Assembly (NCBI GenBank): GCA_033961575.1
Contig: CM066737.1
Coordinates: 52,304,771-52,368,770 of the forward strand
Length of the DNA stretch: 64,000 bases
Origin: Aselliscus stoliczkanus
Taxonomy: Eukaryota; Chordata; Mammalia; Chiroptera; Hipposideridae
Direction: 5' to 3'
Below, one piece after another: positions 34,801-48,800 of the stretch. A model generated the notes under the pieces. That model made no database searches. It was not told the origin of the DNA and worked only from the letters and a program-made list of their open reading frames with translations. Made by a program: the position numbers and the translations under genes. Every line of letters starts with the position of its first letter. Position 1 is the stretch's first letter.

Positions 34801-37800
34801 TGCTTTAACTTCAGGTTCCAAGCCTCACTTATCGCATGAATTATTTTCTCCCTTGTTCCTCCTCTCTCTTCCAGGTATTTATGATGTACTTACTGAGCAC
34901 CTTCTGTTTACTGCTTACCTCTCTCTTTCCATCTCCAATCTCCTAGGAGTCCTTGATGTCTGTCCTACATGTTCTAGCTCCTTACTACATATGGCCCATG
35001 ATATTTATTGATTATCTTGTATGGTAGTCTTATCTGGCTCCTTGAAAGCACAGCATATGTCTTTTGTTTTGCTTTGGTTTGGTTTTCTTGGGGTTTTTTT
35101 GAGGGCAGTGTCACTGGCCCTCATATGTGGGACCGAACCAGGGCCACTGGCTTCCCAAGGCAGCACTTAACCACTGTGCCACTCAGCCGGCCCTACAACG
35201 TACGTCTTATGCTCCTCTCAGAGGACTCAGAGACCCCAGGGTTGAATAGTAAGAACTCTAAAAATATTTGGGGGACTGACTTCAACCTCTGGTGCCTATA
35301 AAACCAACAGTTCTCAGACTGGCAGGACTCCCTCAGACAGAGGAAAACACAGACACCCTTGGCCCATTCAGACTAATTATATTGCTCAACTTTCAGCGGC
35401 ATTTATTAAGCAGTTTGGCTGAAACCAACAGCTTCTACAACACATGTTTATAAACTGGATCACTGCACAGAACTGGTTTCCCTCTTAATATTGGTTCATT
35501 GCTAACATATGTGTCACTGGTTTTGGTCCCAAAACTCCTCAACATGAATGAGCAAGTAGTCATTTCATGATCATTGAAGTCTGTACATTGAGGGGCATAA
35601 CAACCGGTTGAGAGAGTGAACAAACAAGCATTCATCAAGATATTCAACATTAAAACAACGTGGGTGATAGGGCTTTGGCTTTTAATGATATCACAGCTGT
35701 GATTTGGGGCTGTTGGCACCCACAAGAAATGTATGTTTATCAAGTGTTTTCAGTTCAAATAAGTTGAGAGCAGAAGTTTTCAAGTTGTCCTTTACAATTT
35801 ATGTTTAGTTTATCCCATGGAGTTGATCTCAAACACTTTCCGTCCCAGAGACACATAAATGAACACACCAGATTTATATCTTCAAAGTGAACCCATACCA
35901 CTCACCAATGGAAACTTTTCCTTTAAAATATGGGTTCTGAAGAATGTTGCTTTTCTGGAGCGCACAGCAGATCCTCCTTTTCTATGTGTTCAGTTACTGG
36001 TGGTTATATAATAATAGAACCATGGTTTCCTCCCTCAAAAAGCTTTTTCTTGGAGAGTTGGCACACACATATGTAAAATAATTAGCTATAAACAGAAAAG
36101 ACAATGTGCCAGAAATTCCATGGGACTGAGAGCTGAGAGAAGACACAGCTCAGCCCAGGGGCTTATTCTTGCTGACTTGCTTGAGAGAAGGAGACTCACC
36201 ATTTATTGAACTCCTACGTAGTAAAACTGGTCTCATTTAATTTTAACCACAAAATATTATTTTCCCTTTAATGTTAACAAGAACTTTATGGGGTAGTATT
36301 ATTTATTTGTCTCCATTTTACAGATGAGGAAGCTGAGGTTAAAGCTTGGGGTAGGAAAGCAAGGATTGGAACACAAGTCTGACTGGCTCAAAACATGCTT
36401 TGTCCATCATCTTATGGTGTCAGCTGGATAGGAAAGGGCTGTCAGATCTTAGTCAGAGGTTATAGGTTAATTCCAGAGAATTCAACTAAGGTAGGAAAGA
36501 GTGAACAGGTGCCCCTGGAATCCTGCAGATAAGAGATATCAGGAGTTCATGCAAGAAAACTACAGAAGGATCAGGGCCAAAGGAAAACAATGTGGGTATC
36601 AATGGGTAAGAATCCAGGCAAAGGTTTTGATGTCAAACAGAACTAAGGCCCCAGGAGTAAGTAAGATCCTTAGTAGTGAGCCAGCCTGTTGTCTTTCCTT
36701 AACTCATCTCTGTTACCCAACTGAGAGATAAACTCTAGCAAACTTAGTTGGGACATTTTAAAATGGTGATCAGGATCCCGGGAAGAAATAGAGACTATAC
36801 TTAAAGGGGTTAACTGAAGAGTAGAGTGCAGGGTATATTTAAAGGATGTGGGCAGGATTGAAGGAAACAACAATGGATGGTGAAGCAACTAACACAAAAC
36901 TGATACCACCCTTAGACCCAAAGGGAAAATGAGGAATGGTAATACTGGAGCCTGTAAGACCTGGAGCCATGCAATAACAGTTGCCCAAAAGGAGCTAAGA
37001 CTGTAGAGAAATGTGGCCATTGCCAGAGATACAGCCAGGGACAGAGGGCATGAGGGAAAGAAATAACCTGTGCTCTTCCTCTTCCTGCTCTTTGATCTCT
37101 TGTCTGTGTCTACCAGTGGCCAAATACAAGTAGGAGACAGAGGGAAAGGGAGCCTAGGAAGTACTGTTTGCCTCCCAAGGCACAGATCTGGAGAAAATAG
37201 AGTGCAGATCTTCAGGGTAAACAAAAATAGCCATCTACTTTGGTGATAAAATGGTTGATGACTCTAATAAACTGTCTCAGTTTCCCCAGTGCAACTAAAA
37301 ACCATCAATGAGTCTGGAGAGGCACAGATTGCAGTGTGTTTATTGCAAAGATAAGTTTTTTGTTGTTGTTGTTGTTTTTGAGGGCAGTGTCACTGGCCCT
37401 CATATGTGGGACCGAACCGGGGCCGCTGGCTTCCCAAGCCAGCGCTTAACCACCGCGCCACTCGGGCGGCCCTCAAAGATAAGTTTATTGACCACTCTTC
37501 TGGATTTAGCATTTCATGAGTCCAGCAGTGTAGATTCACACTTTTGCATTAACAGACTATTTCTTTTTTTTTTAAGATTTTATTGGGGACTTGGGGATGG
37601 GGAACAGCATTGGGGAATTGGGGAAGGGGAACAGACAAGTTGCTGTCCTTTTGTTCTTCAGTCTAGTTGTGGAGGATGTTCTTTCACTGGCCCATGTTGG
37701 TATCATCATTGCACTCTTCCCAGGTGAGGCAGTCGCTCGCCGGCCATTGGACGGCCACTCACAGTGGTTCATGGCAGCTCACAAAAGCGCACTCCAGTTG

Positions 37801-37940
37801 CTGGCCAGCCATACTGCAGCCTACGCCATTGCCAGCAACTCACGGCAGCCCAGCTCCAGGTGTAGAGGGCGCAGCATCACTGGCCATCATGTGGGAACCA
37901 AACTGGGGCCCTGCTGCTCAGAGTTGGCATCCCAAGCCAA

Positions 37941-37976
<36 letters not shown>

Positions 37977-40900
37977 TGGGGAATTGGCGGAGGGGAACAG
38001 CGTTGGGGAATCGGGGAAGGGGAACAGACAAGTTGCTGTCTTTCTGTTATTCAGTTTTTAGTTGCGGAGGATGTTGCTTCACTGTTGGTATCGTCATTGC
38101 GCTCTTCCTGGATGAGGCAGATCGGTTGCTGGCCTCTGGATGTCGCTCACCGCGGCTATTGGCAGCTCACTCTTGGCTGCCAGCCGCTCACGCTGGCTGC
38201 GGGCCACTCACTGTAGCCTATGGCAGCCCACTGCAGCAGGGGCTGCAGCCCACACCATCACAGGGGCTCGCACAGCCCAGCTCCAGGTGGAGCTGTTGTT
38301 AGCTGTAGAGGGCAGTGTCACTGGCCCTCATGTGGGATCCGAACCGGGGCCGCTGGCATCCCAAAACCAGCGCTTAACCAATGCGCCACTCGGCCGGCCC
38401 CCAAGCCAACTCTTAACCAACGTGCCACTTGGCTGGCCCAACAGATTATTTCTTAAACTATAATAACAATTAAAATGGGAACAGAAATCTATGGAGCACT
38501 TTCTCAATAAGAATTTGATAAAAAAAATTTTCCTCTAATAGATTGAAAAGTTGATTTTTACCTATGCTTTATTTTTTATTTATTTTTTATTTTTTTTGAG
38601 GGCAGTGTCACTGGCCCTCATATGTGGGACCTGAACCAGAGCCACTGGCTTCCCAAGCCATCGCTTAACCATCACACCACTTGGCCAGCCCGAAAAGTTG
38701 ATTTTTAAACACATGGCATAGTTTTCTCCAATCATTAAATATATATATATATATATAAACCTTGGATTGCGAGTAACTTGGTTTGCGAGTGTTCCGCAAG
38801 AAGAGCAAACATTTCTAATACATTTTAATGTGGTAAATGAGTAATGTTTTGCAATACATGTAGTTTGTTTCTGAAACGAATTATGCTCACAAACCAAGGT
38901 ATTACTGTACTTAACTTTTATTTTATTTTTTTGTTTGTTTGTTTTGGTTTTTTTGAGGCAGTGTCACTGGCCCTCACATGTGGGACCCAAACCGGGGCCA
39001 CTGGCCTCACAAGCCAACGCTTAACCACCGCGCCACTCGGCCGGCCCTGTTCTTAGCTTTTAAAAGTATGTTTGAGAGGGTGGGAGTCTACCTTTTATTG
39101 AACCATCAAGATTCCTGGTCTTTCAGGTCATCTCTTTACTCTATACCCAACTCACAACCTCTTGTAGACAAACTAAAAAAGAGATATTCACTACAAAAAG
39201 GTAGGCTCTATGCACCAAGGAATCCCAACTCTGCAACATTGAATAAGACCAACTGTATGTGCCTAGTTACTAGTAACCCAGCAAAACAACTGCCTCCGTA
39301 GTGAGTATTCAGAAGAAGAGATCCCTAACTAAAGCAATAGCCTGACATGTGATAATGACAAAAGAAGATTGTAAGTATAATTCTTTTAGGACCTGCATAT
39401 TTTTTACCAAGCCACTTTTGGGAGACATGGTATTGTAGAAACTGCTTTTCTTCTATTGACCGAAATCCAACATCATTTCCTATGCAAGCAAATCTTCCAA
39501 TACAGAAAGCCATGCCAGGATGCAAAGGTTCCAGTCTGTTCTGAGGAATCCCAAGGCCTGGCATGATTCCATGTTAGTGGAAGTTCAGCTGTGAGACAGC
39601 TAAGCCTCATCTTAGCACATCTCTTTATCCAGGGTAGGTGAAATTAGAACACCCTTTGTATCCCATCTCTTTATGCTTGATCCCTTTGGTTTCAGCTTGG
39701 ATCCTGTTAAAGCATTGATCCTTTTGGGAGGAGTAGCACTGACCTGTAATCAGCCACATACACCTGAGTATAAAGGAAAGCTATGAGAACATCGGTGATA
39801 GGGCTCAGGGAATGGAAAAGGAGCCAGGGTTTGGTAGCATTCTTGGCTTCTTTCACTGTGGAGCATATCAGAGTAGCCTGGAGTCCTGTGCCTGACTTGA
39901 CCCCTTCTTTTCTCTTTGAACAGGGCCACCCTGGACAGCCAGGACCCAGAGGCCCACCTGGCCTGGACGGCTGTAATGGAACTCAAGGAGCTGTTGGATT
40001 TCCAGGCCCTGGTGGCTATCCTGGGCTTCTTGGACCACCTGTACGCTGCCAGATCTTTGTACATTATTTCAAATGGCTTTGCTTTCCTCCAAGTGTACCA
40101 TTATTTTTTTTTTGCTCTCTGGAGAGCTCATCAAGTGTCTTTGGGGCAACCACTGTAGCCCCTTGTTTAATTGAGGAGTCTATGCTGGCAGCACATTAAA
40201 AGTTGAAAGAAGAATACCAGTTGTAGGAGGGTGTACACATGTTACACTACCTAGGGTTATTTTTTTTTTAATGATATTTTTAGAGATTGTTAAAAGACTA
40301 TAGTAAATTTCAGAGCAAAGTACATGCTTGGGCTATTTCACATGTTTCCACATCATGCAATATTGAGAAATACAGTACTTGGAAGGCTTACACAGGATCA
40401 TGGAAGCACTAACAATGGACCAATGGGCTTAACAAGCTTGGTATATACCAGCAATTCTTATTCAGGGGTGATCTTCTCCCCCTAGGTGACATTTTATAGT
40501 TATTATTGATATTTTTGGTTGTCACAACTGGGAGAATGCTACTGGCACAGTGCAGCCCCACTCCAATATCAAGGAATAATCTGTCCCAAAGTGCCAATAG
40601 TGAGAAATAATTGAGAAACCCTACTCTACACTGAAATTGTTTGTCCCTTTCCCCACACCACCTCCCACATCATAACCCTTGCTTTGGGGGTTGATAAAGC
40701 ATTTATTGGATCCTGGTATCACCAATTGTATTTAATTCCGTTCATCCATATAGGGCTCAAATATTTCTAATATATAGAGCACTTGCAAGGTTGCTTTTAC
40801 AAGTGGCTGGAAAGAGAAAAATAATGTATTTCAAGCCCATTCTTAACCTCACTTGAAATAATCTAAGCTAATAAGGGTACTGATGTGATGTATTTAGCTT

Positions 40901-42719
40901 AAAATTACACTATTAGAAAGCTCCTGAGTTGCAATCAATTGGCATTTTACTGGATGAGCAGCACCATTGTCTTCAGTGACTAAGCTGTGGGTATGAGTAG
41001 ATGTGTCAGACAGTGAGACATACATATGTGTCATAAAGGACTTTGACATCTAAGGACCAAACCACTATGTGGGGGGGAAGGGGACTATATTATCAACATA
41101 GGATGAGCTGTTTGAGTCACAAAGGCCTTCAAACACTTCCATGGCAACAGGAGAGGAGAGCAAATCAAATTTGTATTAATAGATATCCAGACTTGTCTGG
41201 TTAAGATGGTATAGTAGATAAACACTGTGCTTATCTCCTCTCACGATCATATCAAAAATGGATATAAACTACAGAACAACTATAATTGAGAATCACCTGA
41301 AGTCTAGCTGAACAGAAGTCCTACTAAAAACATACAGAAGAAGCCACCTTGAGATGGGTAGAAGGGGCAGAGATGAAGAATGGTCTGGTCCCACACCTGT
41401 GTGTAGCAGTTAAAAATTGAGAGGAATATCTCAGCTGTGGTGGTCCCCCCTGAGGAGTAAAGGGTCCCAGCCCCACACCAAGATTCCTAACTCAGGGTTT
41501 CAGTGTCAGGAAAAGAAGTCCCCACAACTTCTGGCTGTGAAAACCAACAGAGATGGTGGCTGAGTGAGGCAGAGGTGGCTGTAGGCCCAGGTGTTCCTTT
41601 TAAAGGGCCCATGCACAAACTTGCTCTCTGACAAACTCACTCGCTCTGAGTTCCAGTGCTGGGGCAGCAGTTTGAAAGGAACCAGGGACATATGGGGAGG
41701 CACTGAATTGTCTGGCTTCAAGGCAAGGGCTGGAGGGGCAGCTTTCTCCTAGACAGAAGTGCTGGCAGAAGGCATGATTTGGTTGTTGAGGCCTCCCCCC
41801 CAACCATGCAATCACAGGTGCCTGCTATGTCTGAGTCTCCATCAACAGGGTTAACAATATTTGCCCCAATCTGGTGATTTTCTGAGACCCTGCCCCACCC
41901 AACATGCATACCCACCCAAGCCACTTCCAGTGGCTTTTCCATACAAACAGCCTGACTTGGCTCATGCTGCAGCTTTTCCTAAAATCTCTCAAAGTTTCAC
42001 AAAACCCAAACAAGTAACAGCTGACTTTGGTATGCCCTGCACCTCTTGCTGAGTAGCCCCAAGCCTGGCACTAGCAGCAGCCAGCTTCAGTTCTTGACTT
42101 GGCCTCTCAAGGCACCTCCAAGCCCAGCATGGTTGGCTGCCATCTGCAGATTGCTTTGTGGCTCATGCCAAATGGCCCTGGGCAGGGTACAGGCTGTGGC
42201 TGAACTTGAGCTGCCCCAGGGCCCTTCCCAGGAGGCCCAGGGGATGGCACCCACGGTGGCCAGCTTCAGACCAATTTGGAGCACCACCCAGCTGCCTCTG
42301 CAGATCACACACCCAAAGGACAGGCTGGGCAGGCAGCAGAGCCCTGCTAAAGTGAATTCTGCACTGTAGGGTCAGCCCCGCACAACAGCAACTCCACTGT
42401 TGTCACAGCAAGTCCTCAGAACCAATCAGCGTGAGGGTTAATCTCTCCCATTGATGTGCAAATAGCAACCAAGGCTCAACTACAAGAGAATGGCACACAC
42501 AACAGACACAAGGAACACACCTGGAACACCTGACTCAGGTGACGAGGGAGACTGAGCCACTGGGCCCCACAGGATACCTAGTACATAAGGCCACTCTACT
42601 AAGACTGAGAGGCATAGCAGCCATATCTAATACATAGAAACAAATAAAGGGAGGCAGCCAAAATAGAGAGACAAAGAAACATATCCCAAATGAAAGAACA
42701 AACCAAAGCTCCAGGGGAA

Positions 42720-42811
<92 letters not shown>

Positions 42812-45800
42812 AGGAAGGAAAGAAATGGAGACAAGCAATCTACTAGATGCAGAGTTCAAAACACTGTTTATAAGGATGCTCAATGATCTCAGGAAGAACT
42901 TCAACAAATAAATATAGAACATAAAAATGAGATAGAAAGCATAAAAAAGAACTAGTCACAAGTGAAGAATACAATAACAAATAAATAATACATTAGAGGG
43001 AAATCAAATTTTCCTCTAATCAGAGGATCAAATCAGTGGTTTAGAAGTTAAGGTAACAGAAAACACCCAATCCAGAAAAAAAATGTTTAAGTGCCTCCCC
43101 CCCAAAAAAAAATGAGGATAGTTTAAGGGGCTTCTGGGACAATATCAAGCATACCAACATTCCATAATATAGGTACCAGGAGAAGAGAGAGAACAAGTAA
43201 TAGAAAGCCTATTTGAAGAAATAATGATGGAAAATTTCCCTAACCTGGTGAAGGAAATAGACATACAAGTCCAGAAAGTGCAGAGAACTCCAAACAAGAT
43301 GAACCCAAAGAGGCCCACACCATGACACATCATAATTAAAAAGGCAAAGGTTAAAGACAAAAGAGGAATCTTAAATGCAGCAAGAAAAAAGCAGTTACCT
43401 ACAAGGGAGCTCTCATAAGACTCCCAGATGATTTCTCAACAGAAACTTTTCAGGCCAGAAGGGATTGGCATGAAATATTCAAAATGATGAGAAGCAAGGG
43501 CCTACAACAAAGATTACTCCAGTCAGCATGGCTGTCATTTAGAATTGAAGGACATATAAAGAGCTTCCCAGACAAGAAATAGCTAAAGGAGTTCATCACC
43601 ACCAAACCAGCATTACAAGAAATGTTAAAGGGACAAGAAGAGGGCCGGCCGAGTGGCGCATTGGTTAGGCGCTGGTTTTGGGATGCCAGCGGCCCCGGTT
43701 CGGATCCCACATGAGGGCCAGTGACACTGCCCTCTACAGCCAACAACAGCTCCACCTGGAGCTGGGCTGTGCGAGTCCCGGTGATGGTGTGGGCTGCAGC
43801 CCCTGCTGCAGTGGGCTGCCATAGGCTGCAGTGAGTGGCCCGCAGCCAGCGTGAGCGGCTGGCAGCCAAGCGTGAGCTGCCAATAGCCGCGATGAGCGAC
43901 ATCCAGAGGCCAGCGACCGATCTGCCTCATCCGGGAAGAGCGCAATGACGATACCAACAGTGAAGCAACATCCTCCGCAACTAAACTGAAGAACAAGAAG
44001 ACGGCAACTTGTCTGTTCCCCTTCCCTGATTCCCCAACACTGTTCCCCTCCACCAATTCCCCAATAAAATCTTAAAAAAAAAGGGACAAGAAGAAGGAGA
44101 AGGAGAAGAGATCAAAAATATGAATAATAAAATTGCAATAACTACATATCTGTCAACAATTACTTTACTTTAAATATAAATGGATTAAATGCTCCAATCA
44201 AAAGACATAAGGTGACTGAATGGATGACAAGACCCTTACATATCCTACCTACAAGAGGCTCACTTCGGATTGAAAGAGACATACAGACTGAAAGGAAAGG
44301 GATGGAAAAAAGATATTTCATAAAAATGGAAACCAACAACAACAGCAAAAAGGCTGTGGTAGCAAAAATTATACCAGACAAACCAGACTTTAAAACAAGA
44401 GACAAAGAAGGACTTTGGGTCTCACTTTTGGGTAGTTATATATAAAAATAAAATCCCAAAACACCACTTCAAAGGGACATATGCATCCATATGTTCATTG
44501 TAGTATTATTTATAATAGTGAAGATATGGAGGCAACCTGGGTGTCCATCAATGGAGGAAATGATAAAGAAGACGTGATACATATATTATAATGTCATATT
44601 ACTTAGCCATAAAAAAGAAGGCAATTTTGCCATCTGCAACAACATGGCTGGACCTAGAGGGTATTGTGCTGAGAGGAGTATGTGAGACAGAAAAAAGACA
44701 AATGCCATATGATTTCACTCATATGTGGAATCTAAAGAACAAAATAAACAAAACAGAAACAAACTCATAGATACAGAGAACATTTTGATGGTTTCCAGCT
44801 GGGAGAGGGTTTGGGTGGGGTGGGTGAAAAAGAGGAAGGGATAAGAAGTACAAATTGGTAGTTACAATATAATCATCGAGGTGTAAAGTAAGGAATACAG
44901 TCAATAATACTGTAATAACTATATATAATGTTAGATGAGTACTAGATTTATCGGAGTGATCACTTCATAAGTTATGTAAATGTCTAATCACTATGTTGTA
45001 CACCAGAATCTAATATAATATTGTATGTCAACTGTAATTGGGAAATACATACTAATCCTGACTTCCCCTTCTGTACAGGGACATTGATTTTCCCCAGGAG
45101 GACAAGATCTAGCAAACATTAGCCAGTATCTGCCACTGAGTCAGTAAAAGTCTGATCTATAGATGGGTTGGGTGCACTTTGAGCTGTTTTCTGTGTTAGT
45201 GAGACATTGGGCTCTTAGGTGTTGAAGCTGAAGTTGTGTGGTAGCAGCACAGGATGGAGGTGCTCTGGTAGATATATCTTAGACCAGGGCTCAGTAAACT
45301 GATCTGTGGCTTGTTTCTACATTTTTAAAAGATTGTAAGGAAGAAGAGAAGATGATTATGGGACAGTTCCAAGATATGGCCCACAACGGCTAAATCATTT
45401 ACTCTCTGGCTCTTTACAGAAAAAGTTCACTGCTTCAAATAGATTCAAAGTCTCCTACTTTCTAATCTGTTTACAGACTTCTGACCTGAGGGGTTGGGGA
45501 GTGGGCATACAGCTTTGAGACATAGCACCTGTTCTGGGGAGGTACTTTGCCCCTTAGCACAGCCAATTCTGCATTGAATAAGCCACATTATTTTAGCCTC
45601 TTGCTGTTCCAGCCTCTGTCTGATCAAATCATACTATTAACAAAACAAAATTGTGTGTGTGTGCATTTCTTCACAAGTTTTTTTTTTCCGTATTTACTCA
45701 GGGGCTTCCTGGTCAGAAAGGATCTAAAGGTGAACCTGTCCTTGCCCAAGGTAGTATCAAAGGAATAAAGGTAAGAGCCTCTACTCACCTGAGTAGGCTA

Positions 45801-48800
45801 GAAGCTGAGCTCCCTAGGACTGGGCCCCACCTCCAATAAAAACATTTCCAGAACTAGCATCTGCATCTCTATTTAAGGAACAGACCAAGCTGGATTTAAA
45901 AAAGGATCCTGAGTTCTTTGTGGTGGAAACATTGACAGAAATGTTTGCAACCATACTGTCAAAGAGATTTGCTTTGTAGGATCTAGACCAAAAATAGGAG
46001 ACAGATTAGCAAATAAATAGTTTTCATGAATATCGTTTTCTTTGACAAACCAAGGCATTTCCTGGAGGCAGATACCTTTTGTCTTCTCTAGAATCCATGA
46101 TGTCTGCATACTTTGGTTTGAAGCCATGTGTGTCTCTGCCCATTTCAGCAAGGTCACCAGGCAAGGATCCTGGCCTGCTTTTTTCTGTCCCTGCACACCG
46201 GCCCATCACTCTTCACTGGGCCCCTGGCTGTCTGCAAAAATTGCCCATCAACTCTGCAGCTTGTTGGGAACTTTCATCTCTTCCTAGAATTGACAACAAC
46301 TTTTTGTATTCTTGTGACTATACTCTTGGTGTATGCTGCCTGGGATTCTGTGGGCCCTTAGTAAACTCTAGTGCAAAATGATTGACCCTATTTCCTTTAC
46401 AGAGTGAGAAGGGAGCCCATCATTTCCCTGGTAGCAAATGGGAATCTATGTGCCCAACATAAGGGGAAGATGCACCCATGCTCACTCAGCTGAGGATGGC
46501 ACCTTTCTGTCTTCCACTCATGCACAGAACCTGGATCATTGGAAATAACTTTGGAAAGGAGTGATGGGGTGGATGGGTGAAAACTGGAGATGGTACGGGG
46601 TTTGAACTCTTGGCTATAGATGCTATAGCAGAAGATGGAATATTGAACTTGGAAAGGACCTCATGATTGTTGGATTCATGTTGCTCATTTTATTTAAAAA
46701 ACTGAGGTATACTGAGGCTATATGACTTACTCAGTCACACAGTCAGTTTACCAAAGAGCTAAAACCCTGGCAGTGCTCTTTCCATTCTTCAGAGAGCTGA
46801 TTTTTGACCCTAAGCCAAGTGGGGTAACACGAGCAGGTGTCAAAATATGGCCATTGTCATAGCAAACATTGATTAAATAATTTGGCCAAACAACAAAGAG
46901 ACCCTGGACTCAATGAAACACAACAATTTCCACAAGATGATTATATTACAGATTCATACAGTGACTTAAGATGCTGCAAAGTAATTAAAACATAATCAGA
47001 GGCTGTATGCTCTGTTGATTCTCTCTTGAACTGTCTGATTTGCATTGTATATATATATATATGGGCACGGATTCTCTGGGGATGAGGGCACATGGGAAGG
47101 TTGTTCTGCTTTTCTCCTAAAAGAGCAGGAATATCACCAGCCCACAGAAGCAGTTTCTAATTGATAAGTTTCTAGCAAAGGTGAAAATTAATTAATCCAA
47201 TAAAATATGAAATCCTGTTCAACCAAGGCTATAATATTTGTCTCCTAGAGTCCAGATTTTTATAGGGGAAAAAGTAAATGACAGAATATGTCTAATTCAT
47301 ACATTATTTAAAACACAAGCCCTTAAGAGAAGAGACCTAAGCTTCAGCAACGCATTTTTATGCCCATGCTTCTTAGGTCAATTACCTGTGAAATACCACA
47401 GGCTTGATTTTTAATCTCTTCAGTGTCCTGCCTTTGTTTCTCAGGGGGATCCTGGGCTGCCTGGACTGCACGGAATCACTGTAAGTTCTTATTTATGTAT
47501 TGAGTTCTCTATGTTTAGTCAACAGTTTTCATTCTTCTCTATGGTGTTTGAAGGTCTTTGTTGACCTTCTCAAGGAAAATACAAAGAGTTGAGGTAGAAT
47601 GGGTCACACTATTGACATTTTCCAGATGAGAAAGTGCTGAGAGGATGGACTGTCTCTCTGAAGTTACACAGCAGGCAGGCTTTCAGACCTTTAGGCCGCG
47701 GACCTACATACTACCTGGGACATGTCACAAAAAATTTTGCCTTTCATTCCACAAGTATTTACTAAGTGTTTTCCCTGTGTTCAGAGTGCTGTGGGTAAAA
47801 CAAAAGTAAAACACTCTTCTTTAAAAAGTAATCCATGTGGCAGTGGGGAGTAGAGTGGTGGATTGGGGGGAGGGGGTTGTTACTTTGTGAGGGGTAAAAA
47901 GTATAACTATTGCACTGTTTTATACACCTGAAACTAATTTAAAAATGGAAAAAAAAGTTATCCATATAGAAATTCCTTTTAGGGACTCTAAATAATACTG
48001 AGTCCATGAAAAGCCCTGAATTGTATTAATAAGAGCTTTCTGTTTTCCTTGAGTTTCTACATTGTCATTGTTTTCCTTTGATGTAGCTAAAGAAAAGCAC
48101 CTTCTTTCTTCCTTCTTTTCTGTATTGGGGTTCTTTCCTTTCTTCTTTCATTCCAGAACAGATACTGAGCACCTACTATTAGCAAACTACTACAAGTAAT
48201 CACTGAGACAATGAAAGCATGGTCTCTGCCTCCAATACTTCCCACCAGCTATGAAAAACGAATACGAATGTGGCATAAGAATTCCACAGAAGCTTCAAGG
48301 AAGAGATGTTGTCCGCCTGAGGATACATCTGAAAGGTTTTATATAAGATAGAGAAGGTAGCCTCTGAGAAGTGTAGATGATGTTTAGGCTGGCTGGCAAT
48401 GGGAGGAAGCTTTCCAAAAAGAGAGTACTGTGAGAAAAGGTAGGCAATAAACAGGATGTATGTAAGTGCACATGCAGAGATGAGGAAGGACCAAGGGCAT
48501 CCAGGTCCCCTAGAGCTAAACAACATTGGCTTAGATAGCGTGTTAACTACATTTGTAGAATACCATCCGCCATACAAGTTCTGACAATTAAGTTCATGAA
48601 CTTGTTGCAACAGTGTTGCTAACCTCTTTTGATATCAGAGGGATTATTCATTATGGATTTGTACCAAGTGGACAAACAGTTAACCAAGTTTCCTATTTGG
48701 AAGTGCTGAAAAGGCTGCATGGAAAAGTTAGACCACCTGAACTTTTTCTAGCAATTCATAGCTCTTGCATCACAACAATGCATCAGCTCACACGGCACTG

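Larger units (their letters stand above)
41196..45045 (+). mobile_element. Old L1-family element, near full length but deleted in ORF2
   Basis: Reads 5' UTR-like (41196-42650), ORF1-like (about 42650-43640: GAAGAAATAATGATGGAAAA, AATATTCAAAATGATGAGAA), the start of ORF2 (44090-44440: AATGGATTAAATGCTCCAAT), then jumps near 44440 to the ORF2 C-terminal end and 3' UTR (44470-45045). The reverse-transcriptase region is absent. A GAAA microsatellite and a SINE B interrupt it. All frames are broken. It could be a HAL1-type (half-L1) copy or a simple deletion. Confidence 0.75.

Noticed and set aside
39783..40199. Open frame around exon 5 as an independent gene
   Set aside because: Only 39924-40040 is collagen-coding; the flanks are intron read-through on both sides.
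42535..42922. Long Ser/Phe/Leu-rich and Lys/Glu-rich open frames
   Set aside because: They are translations of the GAAA microsatellite on the two strands. The TTTC tract at 61407-61508 gives the same artefact.
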